The position numbers were made by a program, and so were the translations under genes. Positions 1 through 10,707 of a stretch of 64,000 bases of DNA are shown piece after piece. Location of the stretch: contig JAMSLZ010000003.1 of NCBI GenBank assembly GCA_026027325.1, positions 124,001 through 188,000 on the forward strand, given 5' to 3'. This DNA comes from Actinomucor elegans. Lineage: Eukaryota > Mucoromycota > Mucoromycetes > Mucorales > Mucoraceae. The notes beneath the pieces are model-generated. The model was not told the DNA's origin, did no database searches, and worked only from the letters and a program-made list of their open reading frames with translations. Position 1 is the first letter of the stretch. Every line of letters starts with the position of its first letter.

Positions 1-221
1 TATTGTGCGTACCCATCCATGGTGTGCAAATCTGAACCACAGATACCACAATGAGTAACATCCATGTCAACGCTGTAATCATCTTCAGCACGAAGCTTCA
101 ATTCTTGCCAGACCATTTTCTCATCTAAGTGAACATTAATTAAATGGTCTATTGATATGTCATTGTATGGTTTACCTTTGCCGTGACAGGCCCATCCGTG
201 GAAAGTAGAAGGTGCAGACAT
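1..221 (-). CDS. Zinc-dependent alcohol dehydrogenase, N-terminal fragment (ADH6/cinnamyl-type)
   Basis: Only the first 73 codons lie in the window; the gene runs off the left edge. The reading frame starts MSAPSTFHGWACHGKG and contains THCGICGSDLHTMDG, the catalytic-zinc Cys motif (GxCGSD/H) of medium-chain zinc alcohol dehydrogenases. The short N-terminal lead before this motif and the Cys-Gly-Ile-Cys-Gly-Ser-Asp-Leu-His order match the NADP-dependent ADH6/ADH7 and cinnamyl-alcohol dehydrogenase group, which reduces aldehydes in the cytosol. The start is the first Met of the open frame, with AT-rich DNA upstream. The Rossmann domain, structural-zinc cysteines and C-terminus are outside the window, so the substrate cannot be judged. 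Confidence 0.88.
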   Translation of the reverse strand, partial: MSAPSTFHGWACHGKGKPYNDISIDHLINVHLDEKMVWQELKLRAEDDYSVDMDVTHCGICGSDLHTMDGYAQ

Positions 222-922
222 ATTTAATTATTTCTTTTGTGTAATTGAATAAACAACTGTCAAGAAAATGGAATCTTGAAAGTATTTATAGTTTATTATT
301 TAAGATCCCGGAATGTCATTTCTGATTTTGAATATAGTTTTACCGCAAAGAGAAGTGATTGGATGGAACGCTCAAGGTAGTAGAATGGAATCATATAGAC
401 TTATGTAATGTATGGCAAAATTGAAGATATTTGAGCCATAGCATAGATATCGATTATTCTCAGAGACTGGAAGTGCAAAACTTTTTACCATTTTCTTCTC
501 CGATTGATGACTAGCTTATAAATCAAATTCTTAATCTCGATTTTAGAGCTATCAGATATGAAACAAAAACAACCATTTTGCACGATTTATTCGAGACTCT
601 CTAGTATTAACCATCCATATGTATTTAGCCTAAGAATGACAGACGTTAATGTACTCGCTGGTATGGTACGTCCATGCGAAAAAAAAAAATCAAAGTTAAG
701 TGTATCAACATCCAGAACAACTGAGAGTATCTCTATATTACTGTTTCCAAATTAAGACATTACGTATGTAGATTCCTTTTTAGGCGAGGTTTCGCCATTG
801 CCCGGTTATTGGGTTAGTAAGCCGCACTACTAGAAGAATTAGTTGATTTATATTCTACCAATAGATTTTTTTGTATGATATTCTACCAATAGAATACACA
901 TTAAAGAGGGCAAAAATATGAT

Positions 923-976
<54 letters not shown>

Positions 977-2717
977 TTATCAATATGATAACTTGGAAAC
1001 TAGTATTGATACACTGTTTTATTTGGCCGCGGTTTAATCGTTGTATTGATAAATACTATATGAGACATACATTAGGAACGGCACCTATTATTCAATTGTA
1101 ATCATATCTTTTAAGCATACATTTTCCCATGGTCTCTGTTTTCTGTAGTAGAATTGATTTAGTTCGAATGATGGTTTGTAATTGGGCAAATGAACTCGCA
1201 ATTTTATTGACTTTCAAGATTTAGAGGCTGTATTCTCCCTCCTCGATCAAAGTGCTCAAGCTCGCAAAACCATGACGTATTCAAAGAAGAAATAGGATTA
1301 CGCTTTGATTTCGAGAGAGATACAAAATAAAATGAGAGATTTAAGATGAATTATGTTATAAAAACGTATATAAAGGTAAGTAGCATAAGTAACACTGACC
1401 ATAAGTATTTTTGCTTTCTATGGCAAGATTTTTGACTTATTAAAAATATATCACTCCGAAGATCATCAAAGTATGTGCAAAATATATCAAGTCGACAAAA
1501 TGTGATTGTTTAATCTTCTTTGTATTTCTTGATATCGGTTGTTGAACCCAAGATTTTCCACTTTGAAAGTTGGTTTGGCGCACCCATCACGAGAGGCTTC
1601 GGTCAAATATCGTATTGAAAATAAGCTGTTACCATACATTTGATACAAATTTACTTAGACCACAACTCAACGAATATCATATATATGTTCACAAATCAAG
1701 AAGAAAGGTATTAATGTTGCAAACCTCTTGGGATGCGTCCTAATAAAAGAGGCCTCTTAATCCTGATATGATACAGTGAGCTATGCACAGTTGCTGGGTA
1801 ATTATTAACTTAAATAATCGTGTTTAAGTCTTTTTTCATAAAACTGAAGAGCGAAACGTGAAGCTTTAATGCCTGAAATCATAACAGAAAATCATCCGAA
1901 CTTGAATTTTATTATGACTAAAGAAGCTTGAGGATACTGCAAATAATAATCCAAAGTATCCAAAACTTGATATTAGTGTTGTAACTTTCCTGTTTGTCCA
2001 TCTTGCACGCGTTTGTGAAAAAAAGAATTTGATAAGCATATAATAAATTGTGTGCTACGTATGCAATACACTTTAAATGTTAAATAAAAGGTATTATCTT
2101 CTATTCCTAACATCCGATGCTTAGTTGCCTTACGATTTCGAGGTACAAAAGGATAAAAGTCAATGCAAAGCTGTAACCATGTCATGCTTTTCTCAGGTGA
2201 AGCAGTGTTTAGCGTAGACAAACATACGGTGTATTCATATAGAGATGCCTATTTAGAGATAAATTATCACTGTAATGCCTGCATAGTTTATTATATATCC
2301 ATTTTCAATTTTTAGCTTGTATATCATGTCGAGAGACTACTGATATATAAATGCCAGAATATTGGATTCCCCATCGTTCCAGCACGAGGCATTGTAGCCT
2401 GAATTCAAGTAGTTCTATTCGTACCACTGTAGTTTGATCTCATCTTTTCATGCAAAAAATAGTTGCACGATATATAATATCTTTTATTGTACTATTGATG
2501 AGGAGTCTGAAGTCGTCCCCAAAGTAGTAAGTTAGCAAGCAAACTAGTAAAAGTATATGCAGGACTACTAGTGATAAGAATTAGATTTTATTTAATCCCA
2601 CAATTATGAAAATAATGTGTTCAAAGTCTTGCAAGTTTCCACAGGATTACTATAGTCTAATCTACATCGAGTATAGGCTTCTTAGCGGGAGCTAATATCA
2701 ATTGCATATATGTAAAC
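222..2717. other. Gene-poor AT-rich intergenic region
   Basis: No conserved coding frame was found on either strand over about 2.5 kb. The small open frames at 558-755 (+) and 1973-2221 (-) have no recognisable motif and unlikely composition. The region holds a T-run at 925-973. A possible badly decayed copy of the dispersed repeat lies near 1025-1060 (it contains GCGGTTTAATCG). Confidence 0.6.
925..973. repeat. Poly(T) tract, about 49 nt
   Basis: An uninterrupted run of T in intergenic DNA, the longest homopolymer in the window. No retroelement body or coding frame is visible beside it, so it is reported as a simple repeat. Length may be inexact in any assembly. Confidence 0.95.
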
Positions 2718-4134
2718 TTACTTGTCGATGCCTTTGAGCGTATACACATCATTATCAACGTCAAAGAAACGGGGCTTCCATTGAATCCTCTTTTTCTCTC
2801 GTTCTCTTCTCAATACACGCTCTTCATCTTCTACCTTCGTTTTCTCCTCTGTAGCGGCATCCATATTATTATTATGGATACCTTCTGTCAATTTAGCCCA
2901 TAACTGACGCGACTCTTTATCTTCTTGGTTTTCTGGTACTGTCAGAGGGAATTTACTATATTCTCTTGTATCTACCAGCAATTCGAGTTTCTTTTCTGGT
3001 GGATTATTGTTACGAAGTGACTGCACATTGTTATCAAAATTAATGAGTAACCCATACTTACAACTACACATTTTCTTACCAATAATCCTCCAATAGTGCC
3101 CTTTTCAGGCGCTACATATTTATTGATAAACAATTCACCAGACCATTGTCCACTAATTTCATACAAGATTTCCTGTGTTGACTCTCTTTTGATCTTACCC
3201 ACCACCGAATTACACTGTCCAGAAAAGAGGCCTTTTGTCTGAAAATCCAATTCACAGACCAGATCACTGGAAACGCATCGGACTGTAGACGCATCACCAA
3301 GTTCCAACGTCATTGTGCCAATCCTATATCAATATGAGTTGCATTTACTTTATCACTGTAGGATGAGAATACTTTACAATACGCCACGGGCATACATGTT
3401 GGGCAGCTTGACTTCATACCGTTCATTGTATCGAGAAGGTAATATGAAATTGATTTGGCCATGCATAAGCGATGCGACACTATTACCATAGAATCGTGAT
3501 TTAGGTCGAAGATCACCAGTAATAATCACTTGGTGTTGTGGGCAAGTGTAAAAGTAGGCTGAACAGGGTGGGTGATGAGATACTTGCTCAGCAATATAAA
3601 ATGCTTCGGTGCCATCTTCGTATTGGTATTTACAGCGAAAGAATTCACCCAGTACTGGATTGTACGGTTTTTTGACGCCCTATCATTATGCCATCAGTAG
3701 GCTGAACCACCACCACGATTATACTATCATACCTTGGGTTTGATATGCCAGCCTGATAGAAACCATTTAACTACAGCAATGAAGCGAGCTGTATTATCTT
3801 CAATATCTGCAACCCTAGGAAGCTCCTCTGTTAGTACCACTTATTCTATAGAATATCCATCAAAAGTTTAATAATACGTACGGCAATATAAATTCTGGAT
3901 GCGCCATAAAGTCGGTAATACGTTCCAACATACTTCTTGGTTCAAGCACAAAGGTAGGCAATGTCACTTTATGCTATAATATCCATTAGTATATCCTATG
4001 GCATTATAAAATTAAATGTCACGCACCAAGTCCATGCCTTTCGTGAGCTGGGAAGCGATATTTAGCAAAATACTACGCGATCCTTCTGCAAGTTCTTCTG
4101 TATTACTTTCGTTATCCATTATATTATGAGGCAT
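2718..4134 (-). CDS. Oxysterol-binding protein, KES1/OSH4 type (no PH domain)
   Basis: Cytosolic sterol/PI4P exchange protein of the ORP family. Six exons are inferred: 4027-4134, 3882-3973, 3733-3814, 3378-3679, 3080-3323 and 2718-3056, which join in frame to 388 aa. Visible motifs are [18 protein letters not shown] near the N-terminus, [12 protein letters not shown], the family signature EQVSHHPP with its PI4P-contacting His pair, a GQWSGELFI strand, and the C-terminal helix [17 protein letters not shown] carrying the Lys/Glu/Arg headgroup residues, then WKPRFF. There is no PH, ankyrin or FFAT module, and the length is close to yeast Kes1, so the short KES1/OSH4 class fits best. The last codons are uncertain: the stop TAA overlaps a possible GTAAGT donor, so a tiny extra exon could exist. 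The gene is divergent from the eIF4E-like gene across about 1.9 kb. Confidence 0.92.
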
Positions 4135-6051
4135 ATCCTAGTTTAAACAAAAAAAATAAGAGATAAAGGAAGGAAAAAGCTGAGAGAAGGGAAAAAAGCT
4201 AATGATATACAGACAGTGCAATAATTAGCCAATCAAGTGAAACGCTACTAACCTATTACTCCTACCGTTTATTGACCTGTCAACTCCGGTTTAGCCGTCA
4301 TCATCCTTATGTAAAAGATGAAATTCATGCAAGCTCAATATAGTCTTTTTATTAAAGAATTTTTCGCTTATAGCTTCAAGTAAATAGGATGATATGTCTT
4401 ATTATTAGTATTCGGATTAGAGGTTCAGAAAGACGACTAGGATGGCTACGGATAAATGTTATCTTGTACATTACGATTCGGGTTCGAAAAAGTTCATCCT
4501 GTTTAGGTAGTATAGAGGAATGTGATTTCACTTCCGCCAGTTAGACTTGGGGATTTGCGCGTCCGAAAGAGTCGAGTAACGCAGAAGCATTTCGGCGAAT
4601 CTATTTTTCAATGTTTGTGATCATCAAAGAACTGTAAAGTCAGCTTTTTACGAAAATTCTTCACTTCTCAGCCCATTTACACTCCGGCATCATGAAAAGG
4701 ACTAGGCGCTTTATTTTATAGCCGCGGTTGTTTTTCCTCCTTTTCTAATTGGGCCTTCATTTCTCGGGCTTGAGTCACTTTATTTATGAACAACTGGCTT
4801 GTATAAACTGTAGTACAACTGGATTTAACAGATGCATGTAATTCTCCAAATTTTTAACTGGAACAGGAGTTTTAGCGAAAGTGCTATATAAGCATTAACA
4901 GCTTAAAGATATTTGTTTTCCAAAATGAAGCGAATCAATTACAGTAGTCTATCTTTTAACAAATGTTCTAACAGACACAGTAGTCAATTCTAAGCAAATT
5001 ATAACTATTAGATGGGATATTAAACTGAGGTCGGCCGAGAAATCGATTCATTATTATATCTGGTTTATCCATCAATAACTCTTGTTGATAGAAAAAAAGT
5101 GTATAATAAACAAACATAATAGTTTAGGTGAATATAAGTGTATACTTATCCGGCAATGTTCTAAGGGGTTTTAAATATTGACACTTTTGATTTCTAATAT
5201 ACATGTTTTATGTACTATTCAAGAGAAAATATACATATCAAAATAATTTTAAAGTGTACCTGAATACATGTATGCTCTTGTTATAGTTCATAAAATAATT
5301 CATAATAATTTTGCTTAAACACCTGAAATGCTATAATGTTCGATTTTGTACAATTGCACCGTGTCTTCAAAGATACATCTCTCGACCGATCTCGTTTCAC
5401 TGCTACATATTAGTATTTGCTCCTGGGATGAGTTTCTATGTCTAATAGGGCCCCAATAACTCCAATACTCTTATTTCCTAAATGTCTTACAGCTTCGCTA
5501 ATTTAGTGTCTCCTTTAACATATTAAGGGCTCCGATTTTTTTTTTGTAGAGATCATCAGACAGAGGACTGTACTTTTCACGATATAAAAGTACTGCTGAA
5601 TTGGATACCTCTAATAGGATAATCTCCTACTTCAAGTTTATCTGAACGCTGTTACTTCTGCTGATGTAGGGGATTTCTTACATAATATAGCCTGTATTTT
5701 TTAGTAAAAACACCATGAACCATTCTGCAACTGTGTCATGCCATATCTATGAACTATACACGTTTTATTTACACGCGAAATTTGACAAAGACCATGATGA
5801 TTTTTACAGAAAATAGTGTGTATAGAGCTGAGTGTGTACAGAGATACGTTCAGAGTAAAAAATTCCAAATATGAAGCGAGATATTCTAAATGAATTAATC
5901 AATTGTACCTCAACTGCCTTTGAATTCAGTCCAAAATCAATGCAGTTACGCACTTACCTTTTGGCGGTCATTAAATGATAATGAAGTGCATTACCATCAC
6001 TTTATATAAAGTAATTGAACAGTTTACTTTTTTCTCCCACTTTAATTACTT
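4135..6051. other. Intergenic region between divergent genes, with repeat-family copies
   Basis: Spacer between the divergently transcribed KES1-like and eIF4E-like genes; both promoters must lie here. No coding frame is supported. Two copies of the dispersed repeat are seen, one reverse (4984-5049) and one forward (5379-5442). A TATATAAAG-like sequence at 6002-6010 lies about 45 bp before the eIF4E-like start codon and could be its TATA box. Confidence 0.55.
4984..5442. repeat. Two copies of the dispersed 'GGTTTAATATCGCATCTG' repeat
   Basis: Copy at 4984-5049 reads on the minus strand (CTCGGCCGACCTCAG, then TTTAATATCCCATCTAATAG, then TTAGAATTGAC). Copy at 5379-5442 reads on the plus strand (CTCTCGACCGATCTCG, then GATGAGTTTCTATGTC). 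Both show the same order of blocks as copies elsewhere in the window, with many substitutions. Confidence 0.65.
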
Positions 6052-7236
6052 ATGGTTTATCAAGAACACAAGATAAAAACTCTATCTCCTGCTGTTTCAG
6101 CCTTTCAATTCCAAACATCCTCATCTTCATCTCCATCTAATGAAAGGAAGAAGTCATTAGTTTGTGCTACTACACCAAGCACACTATCAAGTACATCAGA
6201 TGATTACTTTGGCCAACCTAAAAGTCATTATCCCACGTCTTCACCAAGTACACCCGCAATAAACCAACTAAACGAGGGTATGGAAGAGACTCTGGATCAA
6301 AACAGTTATATATATAGAAACAAGGTGTACAAGTTAGATGAAGAGACAAAGCAAAATCTCTTAAAGATGGGCATGTTACCACTGGAATCCGAATGGACTT
6401 TTTGGTATGACAAGTAAGTGTTTGATCGCGTCTTTAGTTACAGTGATAAATAATTATTTCGTAGATTTGTTCCTAACCTACCAGCAACCGAATACGAAGC
6501 TAATTTAAAAGTGATCTCTACTGTTAATACAGTGCAGGTACGAGATAATCTATAGAAAGTCGTAATCATTACAGTTAATCATGCTGCTTAATTAGAAATT
6601 CTGGTCTATATATAACAATATCGATGGGCCTTTAAAACTTGGCTTCAGGAGCAATTACCATTTCATGAAGAAGGGTATCAAGCCTATCTGGTATGATATT
6701 TATATAAACACTACTCGTGTTATTCTAATCTTGTTTTTATTAGGGAAGATCCTCATAACGAATATGGTGGTTCTTACAACTTTAAAGTCAATAAAAAACA
6801 TACAACACTAACATGGAGAGACATTATGGTACTTTTGATTGGTGAACAAGTCGAGGATTGGATAAAAAATAAGGTATACGGTGTTTCTGTATCCTGCCGC
6901 CAGCACGTAGATAACTATCAGATATGGACTGCGCATAGTAATAGCAATATTAGTGATACTGTCGTCAAATCTACTTTAACTGAACTATTATACCCTGCCG
7001 ATATACAATCATTTTATTTCAAAAGTAAGTATAATTGACGTGCATAGTGTCATAAACGATTGACTTATTCTGGTTCATTAGTGCACAAATCGCATGCAGA
7101 TTTCAAACCGACTACGCCTACTACACCTACTACTTATATGTCTCTGAAATCAACAGAAATGAAAAGAAAAATAACTGAAGAAAGCATTGAAAGAGTACTT
7201 CAAGATATTGAAAAGTTGAAATTAAGGGTGCAATAA
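6052..7236 (+). CDS. eIF4E-family cap-binding protein (class II/III-like)
   Basis: Translation initiation factor 4E family member, expected to bind the mRNA m7G cap. Five exons (6052-6413, 6465-6537, 6596-6690, 6744-7024, 7082-7236) join in frame to 321 aa. An N-terminal Ser/Thr/Pro-rich tail of about 100 residues precedes the fold. Then come WTFWYDKFVP, FWSIYNNIDGP, GIKPIWEDPHNEYGGSYNF, LLIGEQ and IWTAHSN. The cap-stacking tryptophans (FWSIY and KPIWED) are present. The class I WQANL tryptophan is Tyr here (TEYEANL) and the GGRW tryptophan is Tyr (GGSY), as in non-canonical class II/III paralogues (4EHP, eIF4E3). A Lys/Glu-rich helix ends the protein. It may be a translational repressor or specialised factor rather than the general initiation factor; that is inference. 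Confidence 0.9.
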
Positions 7237-7972
7237 ATGGCCATTTTTTTTTTTTCAAATATATGTTTTATGCGCAAATTTGATCCTACATCTGTGATTG
7301 GTTTCGAACATTATATAATAGTTTCCGCATTTACGCTCCGACTAAACGTATTCTTCTGATTTTATTGGTTGTGGAGATACTAACACAGCAGCGAAATTTA
7401 AATTGTTTTAATACTTCTTGGATGATGCTTTTTCTCGTAGAAGAGTATAGTAATTTTGATTGGCTAATAGAGAATAAGTGCTCTATAAATAACTCCATAA
7501 CATCTACTTTATTAATCAAAAAAAAAAAAATGCAATTTTAACGTCGTTGCCATGTACAAAATGGAGCAAAGAATTTGAGAAAAATTTTAAACAATTACAT
7601 TGTACATCAAATGATACAACGATCATAAGGCTCGCTCAATTTAAGTTATAAATTATTTTCGAATAATATGCGTCCTTAAGTTTCTAATTTTATGCTTAAA
7701 ACATTGACCTTATAGTTATTAAAAAATAAAAAATAAAAAGTCGTCCATTAAGTTTAAAAATGTAGCTGACTCGTTCATATTAAAAACTATGTCCTAGCAT
7801 GTCCTATATCTTCTACAGTATCGCATAAAGGATTGCAGAGATGTATTACGAGAGCACATTTCATCACACCTTATTTTAATCGCCGCCAATGCGCGCCAAG
7901 TAGCCAACAGCCAAACTTTAAAACAACGAGTGATGGCCACCCTCCAGCTCCCCTTCTCTCACTCATCCCAAG

Positions 7973-8371
7973 TAAGGGTATGTAGCCATTTTATTGTTTG
8001 ATCATGCCAAAGCAGAACAGAAAAGAAATCAACGTCAAAGCGATACAGAGATGGATACAGAGATGGATACATTGATAGATGGATGGATGGATGGATATGA
8101 CTGAGAGATAGATGAAATCGATTATTAAATACATTTTCGACATTTAACATTAATCTAACCTGACAGCATTGAAACGAATTTATAACATGAAGCCTGTATA
8201 ACCGCCAGCATTAGACTGAACCCCAACATCATATAACATAATCTTTCGCATGGCCAGCACAATTTTATGAATTATTGAATTCTCTTTTCGATTCTTGCTT
8301 TGGCATGTCCATGCTATAATCTGATCCAACATTGCAAACCGATGGACACTAATCTTTCTTTTCATATGTAT
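7973..8371 (+). other. Probable 5'-UTR intron of the uL2 (RPL8) gene
   Basis: A donor-like AA|GTAAGGGTATG follows the pyrimidine-rich putative transcription start, and a pyrimidine-rich acceptor CTTTCTTTTCATATGTATAG ends 18 nt before the ATG. This would be an intron of about 400 nt, far longer than the 45-70 nt introns elsewhere here. Ribosomal protein genes in fungi often carry a long first intron at or before the start codon. It contains GATG/GATA repeats (8041-8113). I checked for a C/D snoRNA and saw no convincing C and D box pair. Confidence 0.45.
8041..8113. repeat. GATA/GATG-rich microsatellite
   Basis: Two copies of GATACAGAGATG are followed by GATAGATGGATGGATGGATG and GATAGATG-type units. 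It lies inside the probable 5'-UTR intron of the uL2 gene. Confidence 0.85.
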
Positions 8372-8389
8372 AGAAATCAATAACTTAAA

Positions 8390-9154
8390 ATGGGTCGTGT
8401 CATTCGTGCTCAGAGAAAGGGTGCCGGAAGTATCTTCCGCTCTCACACCGTTGGTCGTAAAGGTGCCGCCAAGCTCCGTGTCTTTGACTTTGCCGAACGT
8501 CACGGTTATGTCCGTGGTATTGTCAAGGATATTGTTCATGATCCCGGAAGAGGTGCTCCTCTTGCCAAGGTTGTTTTCCGTGATCCTTACAAGTACAAGC
8601 TCCGTACTGAAACCTTCATTGCCACTGAAGGTCTCTACACTGGTCAATTTGTTTATGCTGGTAAGAAGGCTACCTTGAACATCGGTAACGTTTTGCCTTT
8701 GGCTTCTATGCCCGAAGGTACCGTTGTCTGTAATGTTGAAGAGAAGGTTGGTGATCGTGGATCCATTGCCCGTACCTCTGGTAACTATGCTACCGTCATT
8801 GGTCATGGTGATGATGGTAAGACTCGTATTCGTCTTCCTTCCGGTGCCAAGAAGGTCATTCCCTCTACCTCTCGTGCCGTCATTGGTATCGTTGCTGGTG
8901 GTGGTCGTATTGACAAGCCCTTGTTGAAGGCTGGTCGTGCTTTCCACAAGTACAGAGTCAAGCGTAACAGCTGGCCCAAGACTCGTGGTGTTGCCATGAA
9001 CCCCGTTGACCATCCTCACGGTGGTGGTAACCATCAACATATTGGTAAGGCCTCTACCATGGCTCGTGACTCTCCTGCTGGTCAAAAGGTTGGTTTGATT
9101 GCTGCTCGTCGTACTGGTCTCCTCCGTGGTACCAAGAAGATCAAGGATGCTTAA
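8390..9154 (+). CDS. RPL8: 60S ribosomal protein uL2 (L2/L8)
   Basis: Core large-subunit ribosomal protein at the peptidyl transferase centre, where it helps join subunits. A single 254-aa exon begins [20 protein letters not shown] and ends in a Lys-rich tail. It carries the uL2 landmark [20 protein letters not shown], including the conserved His in the PHGGG loop, and the length equals the eukaryotic family norm. Codon use is strongly biased (GGT, GCC, AAG, CGT), unlike its AT-rich neighbours, as expected for a highly expressed gene. The bias also creates a long meaningless open frame on the opposite strand. Start choice is certain from the conserved N-terminus. Confidence 0.99.
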   Translation: MGRVIRAQRKGAGSIFRSHTVGRKGAAKLRVFDFAERHGYVRGIVKDIVHDPGRGAPLAKVVFRDPYKYKLRTETFIATEGLYTGQFVYAGKKATLNIGNVLPLASMPEGTVVCNVEEKVGDRGSIARTSGNYATVIGHGDDGKTRIRLPSGAKKVIPSTSRAVIGIVAGGGRIDKPLLKAGRAFHKYRVKRNSWPKTRGVAMNPVDHPHGGGNHQHIGKASTMARDSPAGQKVGLIAARRTGLLRGTKKIKDA

Positions 9155-9566
9155 ATCTACTAAACAGTTGTTCTTTTTCTCTTTTCATTATTGCTTCGTT
9201 CCTTGTCTATCATATACACTATATAAAATAAGAATAGTATAAACAATTATTATGCTACTGTCAATTATTAATTTTCTCAATTGATAAGAATGGAGGCTTT
9301 TTCCATGGATAGGAAATGGCATTGCTTAGAAGAAAAAAATATTATGCATAGCCTTGTTTGATTGCATTATTTCTTCAGCAAAGTATGCTCACTAGGTATT
9401 TCAGTAAAATGGTTCCTTAAGGCCAAAGTAAAAGTATGCTGTAGGTGATATCCAATCTATACAAGTGCGGTTCATAACTTAATTCATTTCATTCTCGACA
9501 CAGTATCACGACACGAACTGATTAAATAGCGAAGATTAAGTACTCTAAAGCAAAAGCTTCACTTTC

Positions 9567-9605
<39 letters not shown>

Positions 9606-10078
9606 CTCGTTTCATCAATACTAAAGAATCTTGATAGATACAAATTGTATTAATAAGGTGTATAGAAAATTTTATTGTTGACTTGATAATAAAAGTTCAT
9701 GCTAGTTTTTGGTCAAACAAATAGGTGTAATCTTGAGTTGTAAGATTTTCGAGGTTCATTCTCCAGTTACAACAAGCATGTTTGACTAGTGAACTATGCT
9801 TCTTAGGTATTTTTTTCGCTGCCCAACCAAAAAAAATAACCAGTGTCATGAGGGGCCTTATATTTTTCTGACTAAGTTCCAAGATTTGATTTCTCTGAGA
9901 GGCATTGATTGGTTGGCGGTGGATAGCTTATACGAGTATCCATTGGCCAATGGAGATTGAACTGAAAATCCACTGCTTCCAAAGGGTAACTGCAACTAAA
10001 ATACGCGTGTATTGAGCAGTGGCTTGTTGAAGTGTTCTTTTCATTATATACCATATTATAACTCGACATAATCGAAAA
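9155..10078. other. Intergenic region
   Basis: Holds the 3' end of the uL2 transcript (AT-rich, with TATATAAAATAAG just after the stop), a T-run at 9570-9600, and the promoter of the prefoldin 6 gene. Minus-strand frames at 9697-9882 and 9872-10135 have no recognisable features and are not called. Confidence 0.5.
9570..9600. repeat. Poly(T) tract, about 31 nt
   Basis: Uninterrupted T run in intergenic DNA downstream of the uL2 gene, followed directly by AAAAG. No mobile-element body is evident next to it. Confidence 0.95.
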
Positions 10079-10691
10079 ATGAGCTCTGCATCTGTTATTG
10101 AAGCCAAACTTGAAGCTGAATCTAAAGCTTTTCAATTATTGCAAAAAGGTTTTTGATTATTTGACAGTTTTTCGACATTTCAACCTAATCATCATCTTTT
10201 ACGTGTAGAGCTTTCTCAAGTTATCGAGAATAGACAACGTTTAGAGTCTCAACAGCAAGAAAATGAACTTGTTAATACTGTATAGTTATAATGAACCTCT
10301 TTTTCTTGATTATCTCAGAATAACTAATGTTTTGATGTAGGAATTCGAGCATATTGATGGTGACAGTAACATTTACAAGTTGATCGGTCCTGTTCTTGTC
10401 AAGCAAGATAAATCCGAAGCAGTTACTAATGTCAAGAACAGATTAAACTTAATCTCAAGTGAAATGTATGAACTATTAGTTGGACATAATTCGTTTATAT
10501 TCTAATATTTTATTTCCAATAGTAAGCGCGTTGAAGCACAGTTGAACGAATTAACACAAAAATCAGAAGCTAAAAAGCAAGAGGTAATAAAATAAATACT
10601 TGTTTTCTTTGCAGCTATTTAACCTGGTTTTATATGTATACAGATTGGTCAATTACAAATGCAATATCAGCAATTAGCAGCCAAAAAGTAA
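10079..10691 (+). CDS. PFD6: Prefoldin subunit 6 (beta-type)
   Basis: Beta-type subunit of the hexameric prefoldin co-chaperone, which hands nascent actin and tubulin to the CCT/TRiC chaperonin. Five exons (10079-10148, 10209-10279, 10341-10465, 10523-10583, 10644-10691) join in frame to 124 aa, the usual size. The protein is two helices around a beta hairpin: N-terminal coiled coil with LSQVIENRQRLESQQQENE, then EFEHIDGDSNIYKLIGPVLV and KQDKSEAVTNVKNRL, typical of subunit 6, then a second Lys/Gln-rich coiled coil. It ends 16 bp from the stop of the convergent coilin gene. A second prefoldin subunit (3) is at 31220-32128. Confidence 0.95.
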
Positions 10692-10707
10692 ATAAAATGC
10701 ATTCTAG

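Larger units (their letters stand above)
7237..8389. other. Intergenic region and promoter/5' UTR of the uL2 gene
   Basis: No conserved coding frame. A pyrimidine-rich stretch at about 7938-7971 is the kind of start-site sequence seen at ribosomal protein genes, followed at about 7972 by a GTAAGGGTATG donor-like site. The frames at 7331-7519, 7959-8150 and 8180-9085 on the minus strand are not supported. Confidence 0.5.

Noticed and set aside
558..755. 65-aa plus-strand frame
   Set aside because: No motif, codon use like the surrounding non-coding DNA.
780..835. GC-richer stretch considered as a tRNA fragment
   Set aside because: No acceptor stem pairing and no recognisable A and B boxes.
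8100..8371. Possible C/D box snoRNA in the uL2 leader intron
   Set aside because: A loose AGATGAA and two CTGA words are present, but there is no terminal stem or proper C/D pairing.
8180..9085. 301-aa minus-strand open frame opposite the uL2 gene
   Set aside because: Thr/Gly/Asn-rich composition arises from the strong codon bias of the sense gene; uL2 is certain, and the antisense product has no known motif.
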